Source: a bacterium BMS3Abin14 | Lineage (GTDB): Bacteria > BMS3Abin14 | Assembly: GCA_002897695.1 (NCBI GenBank) | Contig: BDTG01000008.1 | Coordinates: forward strand, 105,345-169,344 | Direction of reading: 5' to 3' | DNA length: 64,000 bases | Shown here: in pieces, positions 52,828-61,158 of the stretch | Position numbering within the stretch: position 1 is the first letter of the stretch | How the letters are laid out: each line of letters starts with the position of its first letter | Notes under the pieces: generated by a model | Databases searched by the model: none | Seen by the model: only the letters and a program-made list of their open reading frames with translations | What the model was told of the DNA's origin: nothing | Translations under genes and position numbers: made by a program

Positions 52828-54816
52828 CTAAGGCGATTCCTCCCTCACCCAGCGCCCCCCCGTAAATCGGGCCACTCCGCCCCGGGTCGCAACCCACACC
52901 TCACCATCGATATCGGGGGCAATGAGGATAATGACGTTGCTCGGCAGCCCATCCTTCCGCCTGTAGGTTCTCCAGTTGGCGCCATCGAACACCGAGATAC
53001 CATCCGGTGTGCCGCACCATACGTTCCAGAGGGAATCCAGGGCAACGGTTCGAACCTCGTTTTTTGCCAGACCGCTTTCTCTGGTAAAGTTACGCCACTT
53101 TGACCCAGTGAACATTGAAAGACCTTTTCTGGTGCCGAACCACTTGTTCCCGAGGGCATCCACAGCAATGGCCAGGACGGTATCGTCCAGTAGCCCGTCC
53201 TTTTTTTTGAGGACCTCCAGAACGACATCCCCCTTGATGTGAGCCACCCCGTTTTTTGTCCCGGCCCAGATGGAATTGTCGATGTCCACACCCAGGCTGA
53301 TGACCTCTCTGGACGGCAGTCCCTGTTTTGTTCCAACATTGAAAGATTCGCCAGCCCTCTTCCTGACCGTTATGCCCGCCTCGGTGGCTATCCACAGGTC
53401 GTCTTTCTCATCTAAAACCATATCGTTGATTTTACCGCCGGAAAGACCCTCCCGCTGTCCGACAAACTTCCGCGAACCCGATCCGATGGTGTAGACGACC
53501 AGACCCGTTTCGGAACCCATCCAGAGCGTGTGCCCGTCCGTCACGCTGGGCAGCAGGAACACCCCGCGTGCGTACTTCCGCCAGACTCCATTGATAAATA
53601 GATATCGATGGGTCTGGACAGCCTCCTTATTGCCGAGTCTGTCCACGGCGAAGAACTTCAAAATGGTGGGGATCTTGAATGTCAAAGCATTGGAATAGAC
53701 AGGGCTATCGGTATCCGGGGCGCTCCCATCAAGGGTGTAATGGATGACCGCTCCCTCTTCGGTTCCAAGTGTAACGGATACGGGCGGTCTGTATTCGCCC
53801 CCGGGGGGCGTCACAGTGGTCTTCGGAGGTGTTGAGTCGAAGGTGTACTCCGCCGTTTTAACCTTCTCTCTGTTGTCCATCCGATCCACTGAAAAATATT
53901 TCAAAACAGTATTGTGATCCAGGACCAGGGGAACGTTATAGGTGTGTGAGTCAAGCCCGGGCTCGGTATCAACCACATACGTTGCCACATGGGTCCCGCT
54001 GCGATTGTGGGCCCGGTCAACGGCAAAAAAACTGAGGACAGTATTGCCCCTGAGGGGGAAAGGTTTTTTATATTTAATTGATTTTTCAGTGGGATTCGAT
54101 CCGTCAAGGGTATAGTACAACTCGCATTTCTCATCTGCCTTGAGATGGACAAGATCACCGGTTTTATACTCCTCTGGAGAGGGTGTAACGGTTGGTTCCG
54201 GCGGGGTCATATCCACAATCCTGTCGCTCAGGCTGAAACTGTAACGCTCCGATCTTACGGGTTCTCTTGTCCCATCTCTTCCCATGGAGAAAAATTTTAA
54301 AATAGTATCACTGGTCAGAAGGACAGGCGAGGTAAACACAGGGCTGCCGGTATCCGGGTCCGAACCATCCATGGTGTAATAGACGGCAGCTCCGACACTG
54401 CCTTCCAGCTTGACCCGGATGCCTCCTGAAAAATGCCCTCCCCCTGGAGTTGCGACGGTCAACAGACGGTCAGGGCTGGATTCCGGCAGATCTATTCGAT
54501 AAAAGGCCTCCTTCACGGCGCCAATGATCCCCGACACGTCCACAGTAATATACCGGATAACCGTATTTTCTTCGATGTCGACGGGGGAACTGAACGCAGG
54601 GGAGTTTAAAGAAGGTTCAGTACCATCCAGTGTGAAATGGGCGCTTGCCCCGGCAGGCAACACGAATCTGACCGAGACAGCCTTGTGGTAAGTTCCAGGC
54701 GGCGGAGTCAGGACGGCATCCAGTGACCGGGCATCCGGGAGATGAAAAAACAGTGAGAACCCGAGAAAAATCAGGAATAACAGGATAGCAGGGCCGCGAT
54801 GCGGTTTCAAAGTCAA
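52828..54816 (-). CDS. Exported protein with chitobiase-like repeats and a propeller, shorter paralogue
   Basis: 662 residues. Signal peptide or anchor (~8-30), chitobiase-like repeats at ~32-108, ~116-200, ~203-282 and ~327-405, and a beta-propeller (~408-662; DGLPSNVIILIAPD, WFGTRKGLS). Between the third and last full repeats is a half repeat (residues 283-326) that goes from DTEP straight to GLDSHTY, skipping about 42 residues. The stop codon is 100 bases from the next gene. The first codon is TTG; TTG at 54810, nine bases after GGAGGAG, is the better start. First gene of the ten-gene string. Confidence 0.86.
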   Translation of the reverse strand: MTLKPHRGPAILLFLIFLGFSLFFHLPDARSLDAVLTPPPGTYHKAVSVRFVLPAGASAHFTLDGTEPSLNSPAFSSPVDIEENTVIRYITVDVSGIIGAVKEAFYRIDLPESSPDRLLTVATPGGGHFSGGIRVKLEGSVGAAVYYTMDGSDPDTGSPVFTSPVLLTSDTILKFFSMGRDGTREPVRSERYSFSLSDRIVDMTPPEPTVTPSPEEYKTGDLVHLKADEKCELYYTLDGSNPTEKSIKYKKPFPLRGNTVLSFFAVDRAHNRSGTHVATYVVDTEPGLDSHTYNVPLVLDHNTVLKYFSVDRMDNREKVKTAEYTFDSTPPKTTVTPPGGEYRPPVSVTLGTEEGAVIHYTLDGSAPDTDSPVYSNALTFKIPTILKFFAVDRLGNKEAVQTHRYLFINGVWRKYARGVFLLPSVTDGHTLWMGSETGLVVYTIGSGSRKFVGQREGLSGGKINDMVLDEKDDLWIATEAGITVRKRAGESFNVGTKQGLPSREVISLGVDIDNSIWAGTKNGVAHIKGDVVLEVLKKKDGLLDDTVLAIAVDALGNKWFGTRKGLSMFTGSKWRNFTRESGLAKNEVRTVALDSLWNVWCGTPDGISVFDGANWRTYRRKDGLPSNVIILIAPDIDGEVWVATRGGVARFTGGRWVREESP

Positions 54817-54859
54817 AAACTCCTCCGGCAGTATAATTTATTTCACGGACAACGCGGCG

Positions 54860-54888
54860 ATAATATTGAATATGGTCTAAAATGGCAA
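54860..54888 (-). promoter_or_regulatory. Promoter for the ten-gene cluster
   Basis: Minus strand TTGCCA, 17-base spacer, TATTAT; predicted start near 54853, about 40 bases before the first gene. Faces away from the dehydrogenase promoter in the same 126-base gap. Confidence 0.55.
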
Positions 54889-54907
54889 TATTCTTTCCGT
54901 AAGTACA

Positions 54908-54935
54908 TTGCCCAACCCCCATGATCTGCTATAAT
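54908..54935 (+). promoter_or_regulatory. Promoter for the dehydrogenase-like gene
   Basis: Plus strand TTGCCC, 16-base spacer, TATAAT. The start of transcription would fall at about 54942, directly at the first ATG, so the mRNA would be leaderless or would use ATG 54967. Confidence 0.5.
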
Positions 54936-54942
54936 TCCCAGG

Positions 54943-56067
54943 ATGATCCAGCACACCCGACATACCATGAGAGCCCTTACAGTGACCCCCTCCACGGGGG
55001 AGTTCGCCATCAGGGACATTCCCATGCCGGCGATGGAAGCCGACGAGGTTCTCGTCCGCATTACGCGGGTCGCATTTACGCGCAGGGACCGCCTCATCAT
55101 GGAAAACCCGGGAACCGTCCCTCCTGAAGGGTCAACATACCTGATACCCGGGCACATCGCCATGGGCAGGGTGGTGGAAGCAGGATCCCTGGTAAAGAAC
55201 CTTGTCGCAGGGGACCTTGTCGTTCCGACAATTCGCCGCGACTGTGACAAATGCATTGACGCAAGAAGCGACCTGTGTCCCCATCCTGATAAATACATGG
55301 ATTCGGGGCTTCTGAGAGCGCACGGCTTCGCCAGGGAGTTTATTGTCCTTAAGAGCCGTTATCTCATTAATTTGCCCGATGATCTGGAGAACCTGGCCCT
55401 GCTGCTTACGCCCTTGAGCGTGGCCGAAAAAGCCCACGGGGAGGCGGTTCAGATCCTTGAGCGGTACAACTATTACTGCTTCCACAATGACGATTCTTTC
55501 CCACCCCGCACATTAGTGACCGGTATGGGCCCGGTGGGGATAATGACCGCTTTTCTTCTTTCCCTTTACAACTACCGGATAACAGTATTCGGGCGCAGGG
55601 AATCGGACGACTCCAGATCCGCTGTATTCGACCCCCTGGATGTTGAGTTCATCAATACAGCCCGGGTCCCATTGGAAAGATTGGGGAAGGCGGGATATCA
55701 TTTCAACCATATTTTCGAGACCACCGGGGATCCGGCCTACATCATGCGCACCCTGCCGTTCATGGGTTTTAACGCCATCATGGTCCTTATGGGCATACCG
55801 GAAAATGTCACTGAAGGGGCCAACCTGGAGATAAACGGCACCGCTCTTTTCAGCAGAATGATAGAGGGCAACCAGATGCTGATGGGCAGTCTGAAGGCGG
55901 GAAGGGACGCATTCAACTCTTCGGTAAAACACCTGACCGAGCTAAGCGACCTTTATGGAAAACAGTTGTCCGGGCTTATTACACACACGTTTCCCCTCGA
56001 GGAATACCACAAGGCCCTCGCTCTGGATTCCAGGGAAGCCATCCTTCCTGTTCTGGATCTGACCTGA
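54943..56067 (+). CDS. Zinc-dehydrogenase-family protein (glucose dehydrogenase-like) with altered zinc site
   Basis: 374 residues of the medium-chain dehydrogenase family, closest in plan to archaeal-type glucose 1-dehydrogenase: RVAFTRRDRLI, PGHIAMGRVVEAG, HGFAREF, and Rossmann motif GMGPVGIMTAF. The catalytic zinc ligands seem changed: where family members have Cys in a CGTD motif there is Thr46, and where they have GHE there is GHI (Ile72). Three structural-zinc-type cysteines remain (Cys101, Cys104, Cys112). It may act without catalytic zinc, on an unusual substrate, or be non-catalytic. No ribosome site is seen; ATG 54967 (MRALTV) better fits family N-termini. Confidence 0.8.
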   Translation: MIQHTRHTMRALTVTPSTGEFAIRDIPMPAMEADEVLVRITRVAFTRRDRLIMENPGTVPPEGSTYLIPGHIAMGRVVEAGSLVKNLVAGDLVVPTIRRDCDKCIDARSDLCPHPDKYMDSGLLRAHGFAREFIVLKSRYLINLPDDLENLALLLTPLSVAEKAHGEAVQILERYNYYCFHNDDSFPPRTLVTGMGPVGIMTAFLLSLYNYRITVFGRRESDDSRSAVFDPLDVEFINTARVPLERLGKAGYHFNHIFETTGDPAYIMRTLPFMGFNAIMVLMGIPENVTEGANLEINGTALFSRMIEGNQMLMGSLKAGRDAFNSSVKHLTELSDLYGKQLSGLITHTFPLEEYHKALALDSREAILPVLDLT

Positions 56068-56091
56068 TACTGTTTTGACAGAAAATCTACG

Positions 56092-57408
56092 TCAGTCCGC
56101 ATCCGCATCCTCGTCCTTTCCGTCCTGGGAGATGCCGTATTTTTTCACCCGGTCAAAAAAGGTTGATTTAGGTATTCCCAGCCACTTGGCGGCCGCCCTG
56201 ATGTTCCCTTCCGACCTTTCCATGGCACGGGTGTAGTACATCCTTTCCAGTTCCTCCAGGGTATGAGGGGTCTCCTCATCCTCCTCGTAGCCCGTCATGG
56301 GATCATCCCCGTCATCCATGAAGATAAGGTCCTCCCTGTCTATGGCCCCTCCACCTTTCAGTATGCAGGCACGCTCAAGAACGTTTTTCAGCTCCCTTAC
56401 ATTTCCAGGCCAGGTGTGTCCCTCAAGCCTTTCCATGGCATCGGGAAGTATTGCGGACCGTCCCATCAAGAAATACTGCGCCAGAACAGGTATGTCATCT
56501 TTTCTCTGCCGCAGTGAGGGCACCGAAAGAGGGAGGACGAAAAGCCGGTAGAGAAGATCGGCGCGAAAAGTCCCCTGTTCCACACCCTTTTTCAGATGTC
56601 GGTGGGTAGCAGCCACCACCCGAACATCCACGCTGGTACTGCCCTGGGAACCCACTCTCCTGATCTCGCCTGACTCAAGGACCCTGAGGAGCTTCGGCTG
56701 GAGGCTGAGGGACAGTTCGCCGATCTCGTCGAGGAAAAGGGTGCCGCCATGCGCCTGCTCAAAGGCCCCCTTCCTGGCCGAAGAAGCCCCGGTAAACGCC
56801 CCCTTCTCATGGCCGAACAGCTCACTTTCCACAAGGTCCCGCGAAATTGCCCCGCAGTTGATGGCAACGAACGGACCCGATGAACGCCCGCCCCGGTTGT
56901 GGAGCGCCCTGGCCACAAGTTCTTTGCCGCATCCCGTTTCGCCCATGATCAGCGCGGTTCCTCCGGATGAGGAGATCCTGTCGATCATCTCAAACAGGCG
57001 AGTCATGGCTTCGGACCTTCCCACCATCCCCTCGAACATGGATTCATCCCCAGATGAAGATCCCCCCCTGATCTCGGTTTCCTTATCCCACTCGGATTCC
57101 TCCTGGGTCAGGCGGAGTTGGTACGGACCTATGGTAAACTCATCACCGCGGGAGAGAATGGCCTTTTCGATCCTCTCCCCTTCAATCCAGGTTCCGTTGC
57201 TGCTCCGGTCCATCAGGGTGTAGCGGGCGCCCTGACGAACCAGATTGGCGTGGTGACGGCTCACAGTCTGATGAGGAAGAATAATCTGATTTTTCCTGCC
57301 ACGGCCAATTCGCAGCTGGGAACTGCTGCCGACATGGTATCCCCCAAGGTACTGGTCGCCCTTATAAACATCTATACGCATTTTACCAATCCCCATGCCC
57401 GTCATCAC
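56092..57408 (-). CDS. FHA-domain sigma54-dependent transcriptional activator
   Basis: 438 residues. FHA domain at ~30-100 (IGRGRKNQIIL, VSRHHANLV, DRSSNGTWIEG) in place of the usual receiver domain, an AAA+ domain (~125-360) with Walker A GETGCGKELVARAL, the sigma54-contact loop GAFTGA, LFLDEIGEL and TWPGNVRELKN, and a C-terminal helix-turn-helix (~395-430, AAAKWLGIPKSTFFDRVKKY). FHA input suggests control by threonine phosphorylation. Lies at the end of the oxidoreductase-aldolase operon; ATG 57381, four bases after the aldolase stop, is an alternative start. Its target promoters are not obvious here. Confidence 0.93.
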   Translation of the reverse strand: MMTGMGIGKMRIDVYKGDQYLGGYHVGSSSQLRIGRGRKNQIILPHQTVSRHHANLVRQGARYTLMDRSSNGTWIEGERIEKAILSRGDEFTIGPYQLRLTQEESEWDKETEIRGGSSSGDESMFEGMVGRSEAMTRLFEMIDRISSSGGTALIMGETGCGKELVARALHNRGGRSSGPFVAINCGAISRDLVESELFGHEKGAFTGASSARKGAFEQAHGGTLFLDEIGELSLSLQPKLLRVLESGEIRRVGSQGSTSVDVRVVAATHRHLKKGVEQGTFRADLLYRLFVLPLSVPSLRQRKDDIPVLAQYFLMGRSAILPDAMERLEGHTWPGNVRELKNVLERACILKGGGAIDREDLIFMDDGDDPMTGYEEDEETPHTLEELERMYYTRAMERSEGNIRAAAKWLGIPKSTFFDRVKKYGISQDGKDEDADAD

Positions 57409-58006
57409 CTATGATCCCCTCGGGCGACAGCCCCATGGCCATGCATCGAAGGAGAATATCGCAGGACCATTCCAGCGAGTGGGAGATCTGAAGCCCCTCC
57501 TCAAGAGTTCCGCCAGTCGCGAAGGCCCCGTGCCCCCTGACCATAACGATGGGAAAATCTTTCAGGAGAGGGGGCAGGCCCTCCTCCATTTCCCCGGAAC
57601 CGATGGCGCGTTCAGCCTGAAAAACCGGGATCCTTTTGAAATAGTACCGGCCCTCCACATCCACGGGGACTATATTGTCCCTCCCCAGAGAAAGGGCCGT
57701 GGCGGAGCGCGGATGGGAATGGACAATAGCCAGCGCCGAGGTGGAACGATAGATTGCCCGGTGGACATTGACCTCCGTGGAGGCGATGGCAATTCCGCTG
57801 TCATCCTGCTTGAGGCCGACCGGGACAAGGTCGGAAGGGCAAAGTTCCCCCAACATTGACCCACGGCGAGTGATCACCAGTTGGTCACCGATTCGAACGC
57901 TGAGATTGCCGCTGTGGGAGTTATTAAGCCCACTCTGTAACAGGAACCGTCCGATGCGGGCAAATTCCGCTGCCAGCCTGTCCCAGGATTCGCCTTCCAT
58001 CCTCAT
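57383..58006 (-). CDS. Class II aldolase (fuculose-phosphate aldolase type)
   Basis: 207 residues from ATG 58006, overlapping the upstream stop (ATGA). Motifs: SGNLSVR phosphate site, STEVNVHRAIY with the catalytic Glu, HSHPRS zinc histidines and RGHGAFA with the third zinc His. These enzymes split sugar 1-phosphates into dihydroxyacetone phosphate and an aldehyde. Coupling to an aldehyde oxidoreductase suggests the released aldehyde is oxidised next, as in the dihydroxyacetone-phosphate shunt for 5-deoxyribose salvage; that substrate is inferred, and adducin-like or other sugar roles remain possible. Confidence 0.88.
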   Translation of the reverse strand: MRMEGESWDRLAAEFARIGRFLLQSGLNNSHSGNLSVRIGDQLVITRRGSMLGELCPSDLVPVGLKQDDSGIAIASTEVNVHRAIYRSTSALAIVHSHPRSATALSLGRDNIVPVDVEGRYYFKRIPVFQAERAIGSGEMEEGLPPLLKDFPIVMVRGHGAFATGGTLEEGLQISHSLEWSCDILLRCMAMGLSPEGIIGDDGHGDW

Positions 58007-59775
58007 GCCAGCCCCAACTCCTCTATCTTCTCCCGGTCCGGGATCCCGTCGGTCCATCCTCTACGGGCATAGTATTCATCCAGCATCTCATCGAGCCTGA
58101 CCACCTCACCGGCGCAGGCGCCCTCCTTAAGCGGTTCGGAGAGAAAGCGACGGGGGAGGCTATCCAGTTCCGGCCCAACCCCCCTTTCTACATTCAATAT
58201 TCGTTCCAGATTGATTATTCTCTCCCCTGCCAGCATCAGATCCTCCCCGGATATCTCCCATCCGGTGACGGCGGACACCATCCTGGACCAGTATTCCTGG
58301 GCCAGAGCGAAGGTTGCGAATCGGCATGAGGAAAGGGAATCGGCTACCGCCCCGAAATCCTGTGCTCTCGCGACATGCCCGCCTTTACCCAGGACCTCCC
58401 TCCCGGAAATCTTCTTGGGGATGCCGAGTATCTCTCTGGCGATGAGGTATCCCCCTCTGAGGTGACAGCCCCCACGGCTGGATGTCGCGTATGCCAGCCC
58501 CTGACCCTGCACACCTCGGGGATCGTAACCCGGGAGTTCCAACCCCTTGACCTGCATGGAGTATTCCTCGGCCCCGGCTTTTCTGGAAAGGATACGGGAT
58601 CCCTCGGCCAACTCGTCGCCTTCGCCTTCCCTGGCCGCGATAAGGCCGATCGCCTTCAGAACGGACTCGGGGTCACCGAAGGTCAGGGATGATCTTCTGA
58701 TACCGAGGCTGCCCAGTTCCATGGCGCACGAGAGGGTCCCGCCGGTGGAAATGGTGTCAAGGCCAAGCTCGTTGCACAGGTGAGAGGCCCGGATGATGGT
58801 TTTCAGATCGCAGATGTCGAGGTTCGGGCCCAATGCCCAGAGGCTTTCATATTCCGGGCCCTCGCCCTTCACGCCGTCCACCTCGGTGATTCGGCCGCAT
58901 CGTATGTAGCACCCCGTGCACCCGCTGCGCCCAACGGTGAATTCCCTGGCCAGCTTTTCTCCCGAATAGGCTTTCGATTCCCCCACCGCCACTCTCCGGA
59001 AGTTGGCCATGGGAAAGATGCCCGCACGGGTGCAGATGTTCACCATCATGGGCGTGCCCAATGCCGGCAGCGCCTTCGAGGTGACCGGGTGGGCACGAAG
59101 CCATCTGTTGGATTCCTCGAGGACAGTTTTAAGCCGGCCCCGATCATGGACGGGGACCTCGCCGTTCCCCATAGCCACGATAGCCTTGAGGTTCTTGCTT
59201 CCCATGACGGCCCCTGCCCCTCCCCTGCCCATGGCCCTCATCCGCTCCGTCATGATCGATGCGTAGCGTACAACCCGTTCCCCGGCAGGCCCTATGACCG
59301 CAAACCCGCAGCCTTTTCCGTAGGCGCCCTCCAGTTCTCCCAGGACCTTCGAGACCCCCTGGCCCCACAGTTCCCCGGCCGGCAGCAGCTTGGCCCCGTC
59401 ACTGTCCACTCTGAGGATGGAAGGGTTTTGGGCTGATCCGCGGATAATGAGGAGATCCCAGCCGGCCCTTTTCAGGGAACGGCCCAGCCGGCCTCCCGAA
59501 TTGGTATCCAGGACAGTGCCGGTGAGGGGAGAAAGGGTGCTCAGGCTGAAACGATCGCCGGAAGGGACCCCTGCCCCCGTTAACGGGCCAGTGGCGACAA
59601 TAAGGGGTGTATCCGGACACAGAGGTTCCATCTCGGGAGCTGTCAGATCCCCCAGAATACGGGCGCCGAGCCCCCTGCCGCCCAGAAAAAGCCGGGCCCG
59701 GCTTTCAGGGACCTCACTACTGCGGATTCGGCCTGTGGAAAGATCGATATTGAGGGCACGCCATGGAAAGGACAT
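58003..59775 (-). CDS. Aldehyde:ferredoxin oxidoreductase (tungsten type)
   Basis: 590 residues. Tungstopterin enzyme that oxidises aldehydes to acids and reduces ferredoxin. Seen: N-terminal FLGGRGLGARIL, SGDRFSLSTLSPLTG, GRGGAGAVMGSKNLKAI, and cluster cysteines in CTGCYIRC (Cys286, Cys289, Cys293), with a late Cys in SSCRF probably the fourth. Length and motifs fit the AOR family of strict anaerobes. It is the first gene of a three-gene operon with class II aldolase and FHA activator. No cofactor genes are adjacent. Confidence 0.94.
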   Translation of the reverse strand: MSFPWRALNIDLSTGRIRSSEVPESRARLFLGGRGLGARILGDLTAPEMEPLCPDTPLIVATGPLTGAGVPSGDRFSLSTLSPLTGTVLDTNSGGRLGRSLKRAGWDLLIIRGSAQNPSILRVDSDGAKLLPAGELWGQGVSKVLGELEGAYGKGCGFAVIGPAGERVVRYASIMTERMRAMGRGGAGAVMGSKNLKAIVAMGNGEVPVHDRGRLKTVLEESNRWLRAHPVTSKALPALGTPMMVNICTRAGIFPMANFRRVAVGESKAYSGEKLAREFTVGRSGCTGCYIRCGRITEVDGVKGEGPEYESLWALGPNLDICDLKTIIRASHLCNELGLDTISTGGTLSCAMELGSLGIRRSSLTFGDPESVLKAIGLIAAREGEGDELAEGSRILSRKAGAEEYSMQVKGLELPGYDPRGVQGQGLAYATSSRGGCHLRGGYLIAREILGIPKKISGREVLGKGGHVARAQDFGAVADSLSSCRFATFALAQEYWSRMVSAVTGWEISGEDLMLAGERIINLERILNVERGVGPELDSLPRRFLSEPLKEGACAGEVVRLDEMLDEYYARRGWTDGIPDREKIEELGLA

Positions 59776-59833
59776 AGTCAGGTTCCAATCTCGGGTTCAG
59801 GGGCTAAACGTCCGGCCAGCAGCGCCGGATTTT

Positions 59834-59862
59834 ACTCTACTGCCTTTCCCCCGGCATTTCAA
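59834..59862 (-). promoter_or_regulatory. Promoter for the oxidoreductase operon
   Basis: Minus strand TTGAAA, 17-base spacer, TAGAGT; leader about 52 bases. No clear sigma54 -24/-12 element was found here, although the operon encodes a sigma54 activator. Confidence 0.4.
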
Positions 59863-59926
59863 GGACACCTGCCGGCAGAAGATTGCCTCCTTGCTCCATC
59901 AGGCCCGTTCTGCTATTCATCCCGGT

Positions 59927-61114
59927 ATGGAAGAGAAAAAGATTCACTGCGTCAACCACCCCGGCAGGAACGCACGACGGCGCTGCTATCAATGTCTTTC
60001 TTCCATTTGCCCCGCGTGCCAGCGTCGGGCAAGCGGGCACATCTTCTGCTCCTTCCGCTGTCAGGCTCTTTATTGGCTGTCCGAAAAGTCGGTGCTCATC
60101 AAACGCAGGTACCTCAGGGTAAGTCTGCGGCTGAGAAGGGTGAACAGGGTACTGGAAAAGGTGACGGGCAGCGGTATATTCAGGCTCGTCTATCTCGGCG
60201 TTTTGCTCCTTATCCTTGTCCAGACGGCCGCACTGCTCCACACCACCAGAGAGATAGGCGATCTCATGCGGTCACCACCCGTTTATTCATCCCCTGTCCT
60301 TCCCTCTCCTCCCGGTGAGGCCCCGGCCGGGTCCCTCGCAGCAGCGCCTTTGCCCCCCACCCCGGCAAAAAAGACGGCAAAGATTTTACTCCCCACGAAT
60401 GATTTGACCAGGGGCGATCCTCTGTCGAGGAAGGTCGCCATAACATTCGACGGAGGCGGGCAGGGAAACGCGGCTGTTCGCATCCTCGACGCCCTTAAAG
60501 CCAGGGGGCTGAAAGCCACATTTTTCCTGACCGGTGAGTTCATCAAACGATATCCCGCTATTGTCCGCCGGATCGCGTCCGAGGGGCATGAAGTGGGAAA
60601 TCACACCTATAACCATCCGCACCTGACCACGTACGCATCCAACTATCGTCAGGATACGCTTCCGGGCGTCACCCGGAAGTTTCTCATCGCTGAACTGGAA
60701 AAAAACGAGGTTATATACGAAAAGATTACCGGCAGGAAGATGGAACACCTCTGGCGCGCGCCCTACGGGGAACAGAACGCGGCTATAAGGCGCTGGGCCT
60801 GGGAAGCCGGGTACCGACACGTCTCATGGACCTACGATTCAAAGACGCACCAAAGCCTTGATGGCCTGGACTGGGTAACCGACAAAAGTTCCGCACTCTA
60901 CCTGAGTTCCAAACAGATCGTGCACAAGATCCTGTCCTTCGATCAGGGGACCAATTCCGGGCTCGGCGGTGGAATACTCCTGTTCCATTTGGGGTCGGAG
61001 CGAAAGACCGATCCTTTCTATCCCAGGATTGGTGAACTGCTCGATCAGCTCAAGGACAGGGGATACAAGGTAGGATCTATCGGTTCCATGATAGGCGCGG
61101 TAGGTGGAGGATAG
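59927..61114 (+). CDS. Membrane-anchored polysaccharide deacetylase with zinc-finger N-terminus
   Basis: 395 residues from ATG 59927; the open frame reaches 59390 but that part is antisense to the oxidoreductase. The N-terminal ~50 residues are B-box-like with Cys8, His11, Cys20, Cys23, Cys28, Cys31, Cys41 and Cys45. A membrane helix (84-104), a Pro-rich linker (117-147) and a NodB-type deacetylase domain (~168-395) follow, with TFDGGG (Asp175), HEVGNHTYNH (His226, His230) and RAPYGEQN. The second Asp of the usual TFDDG metal site is Gly. It likely trims acetyl groups from cell-wall or surface glycans. The ribosome site is weak. Confidence 0.88.
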   Translation: MEEKKIHCVNHPGRNARRRCYQCLSSICPACQRRASGHIFCSFRCQALYWLSEKSVLIKRRYLRVSLRLRRVNRVLEKVTGSGIFRLVYLGVLLLILVQTAALLHTTREIGDLMRSPPVYSSPVLPSPPGEAPAGSLAAAPLPPTPAKKTAKILLPTNDLTRGDPLSRKVAITFDGGGQGNAAVRILDALKARGLKATFFLTGEFIKRYPAIVRRIASEGHEVGNHTYNHPHLTTYASNYRQDTLPGVTRKFLIAELEKNEVIYEKITGRKMEHLWRAPYGEQNAAIRRWAWEAGYRHVSWTYDSKTHQSLDGLDWVTDKSSALYLSSKQIVHKILSFDQGTNSGLGGGILLFHLGSERKTDPFYPRIGELLDQLKDRGYKVGSIGSMIGAVGGG

Positions 61115-61158
61115 CAGAAAGTCCACGGGAAAACCTCCGTGACATCCTGTCTTCAGTC

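Noticed and set aside
59390..59926. N-terminal extension of the deacetylase frame
   Set aside because: Antisense to the aldehyde oxidoreductase and low in domain content; the zinc finger begins at 59927.
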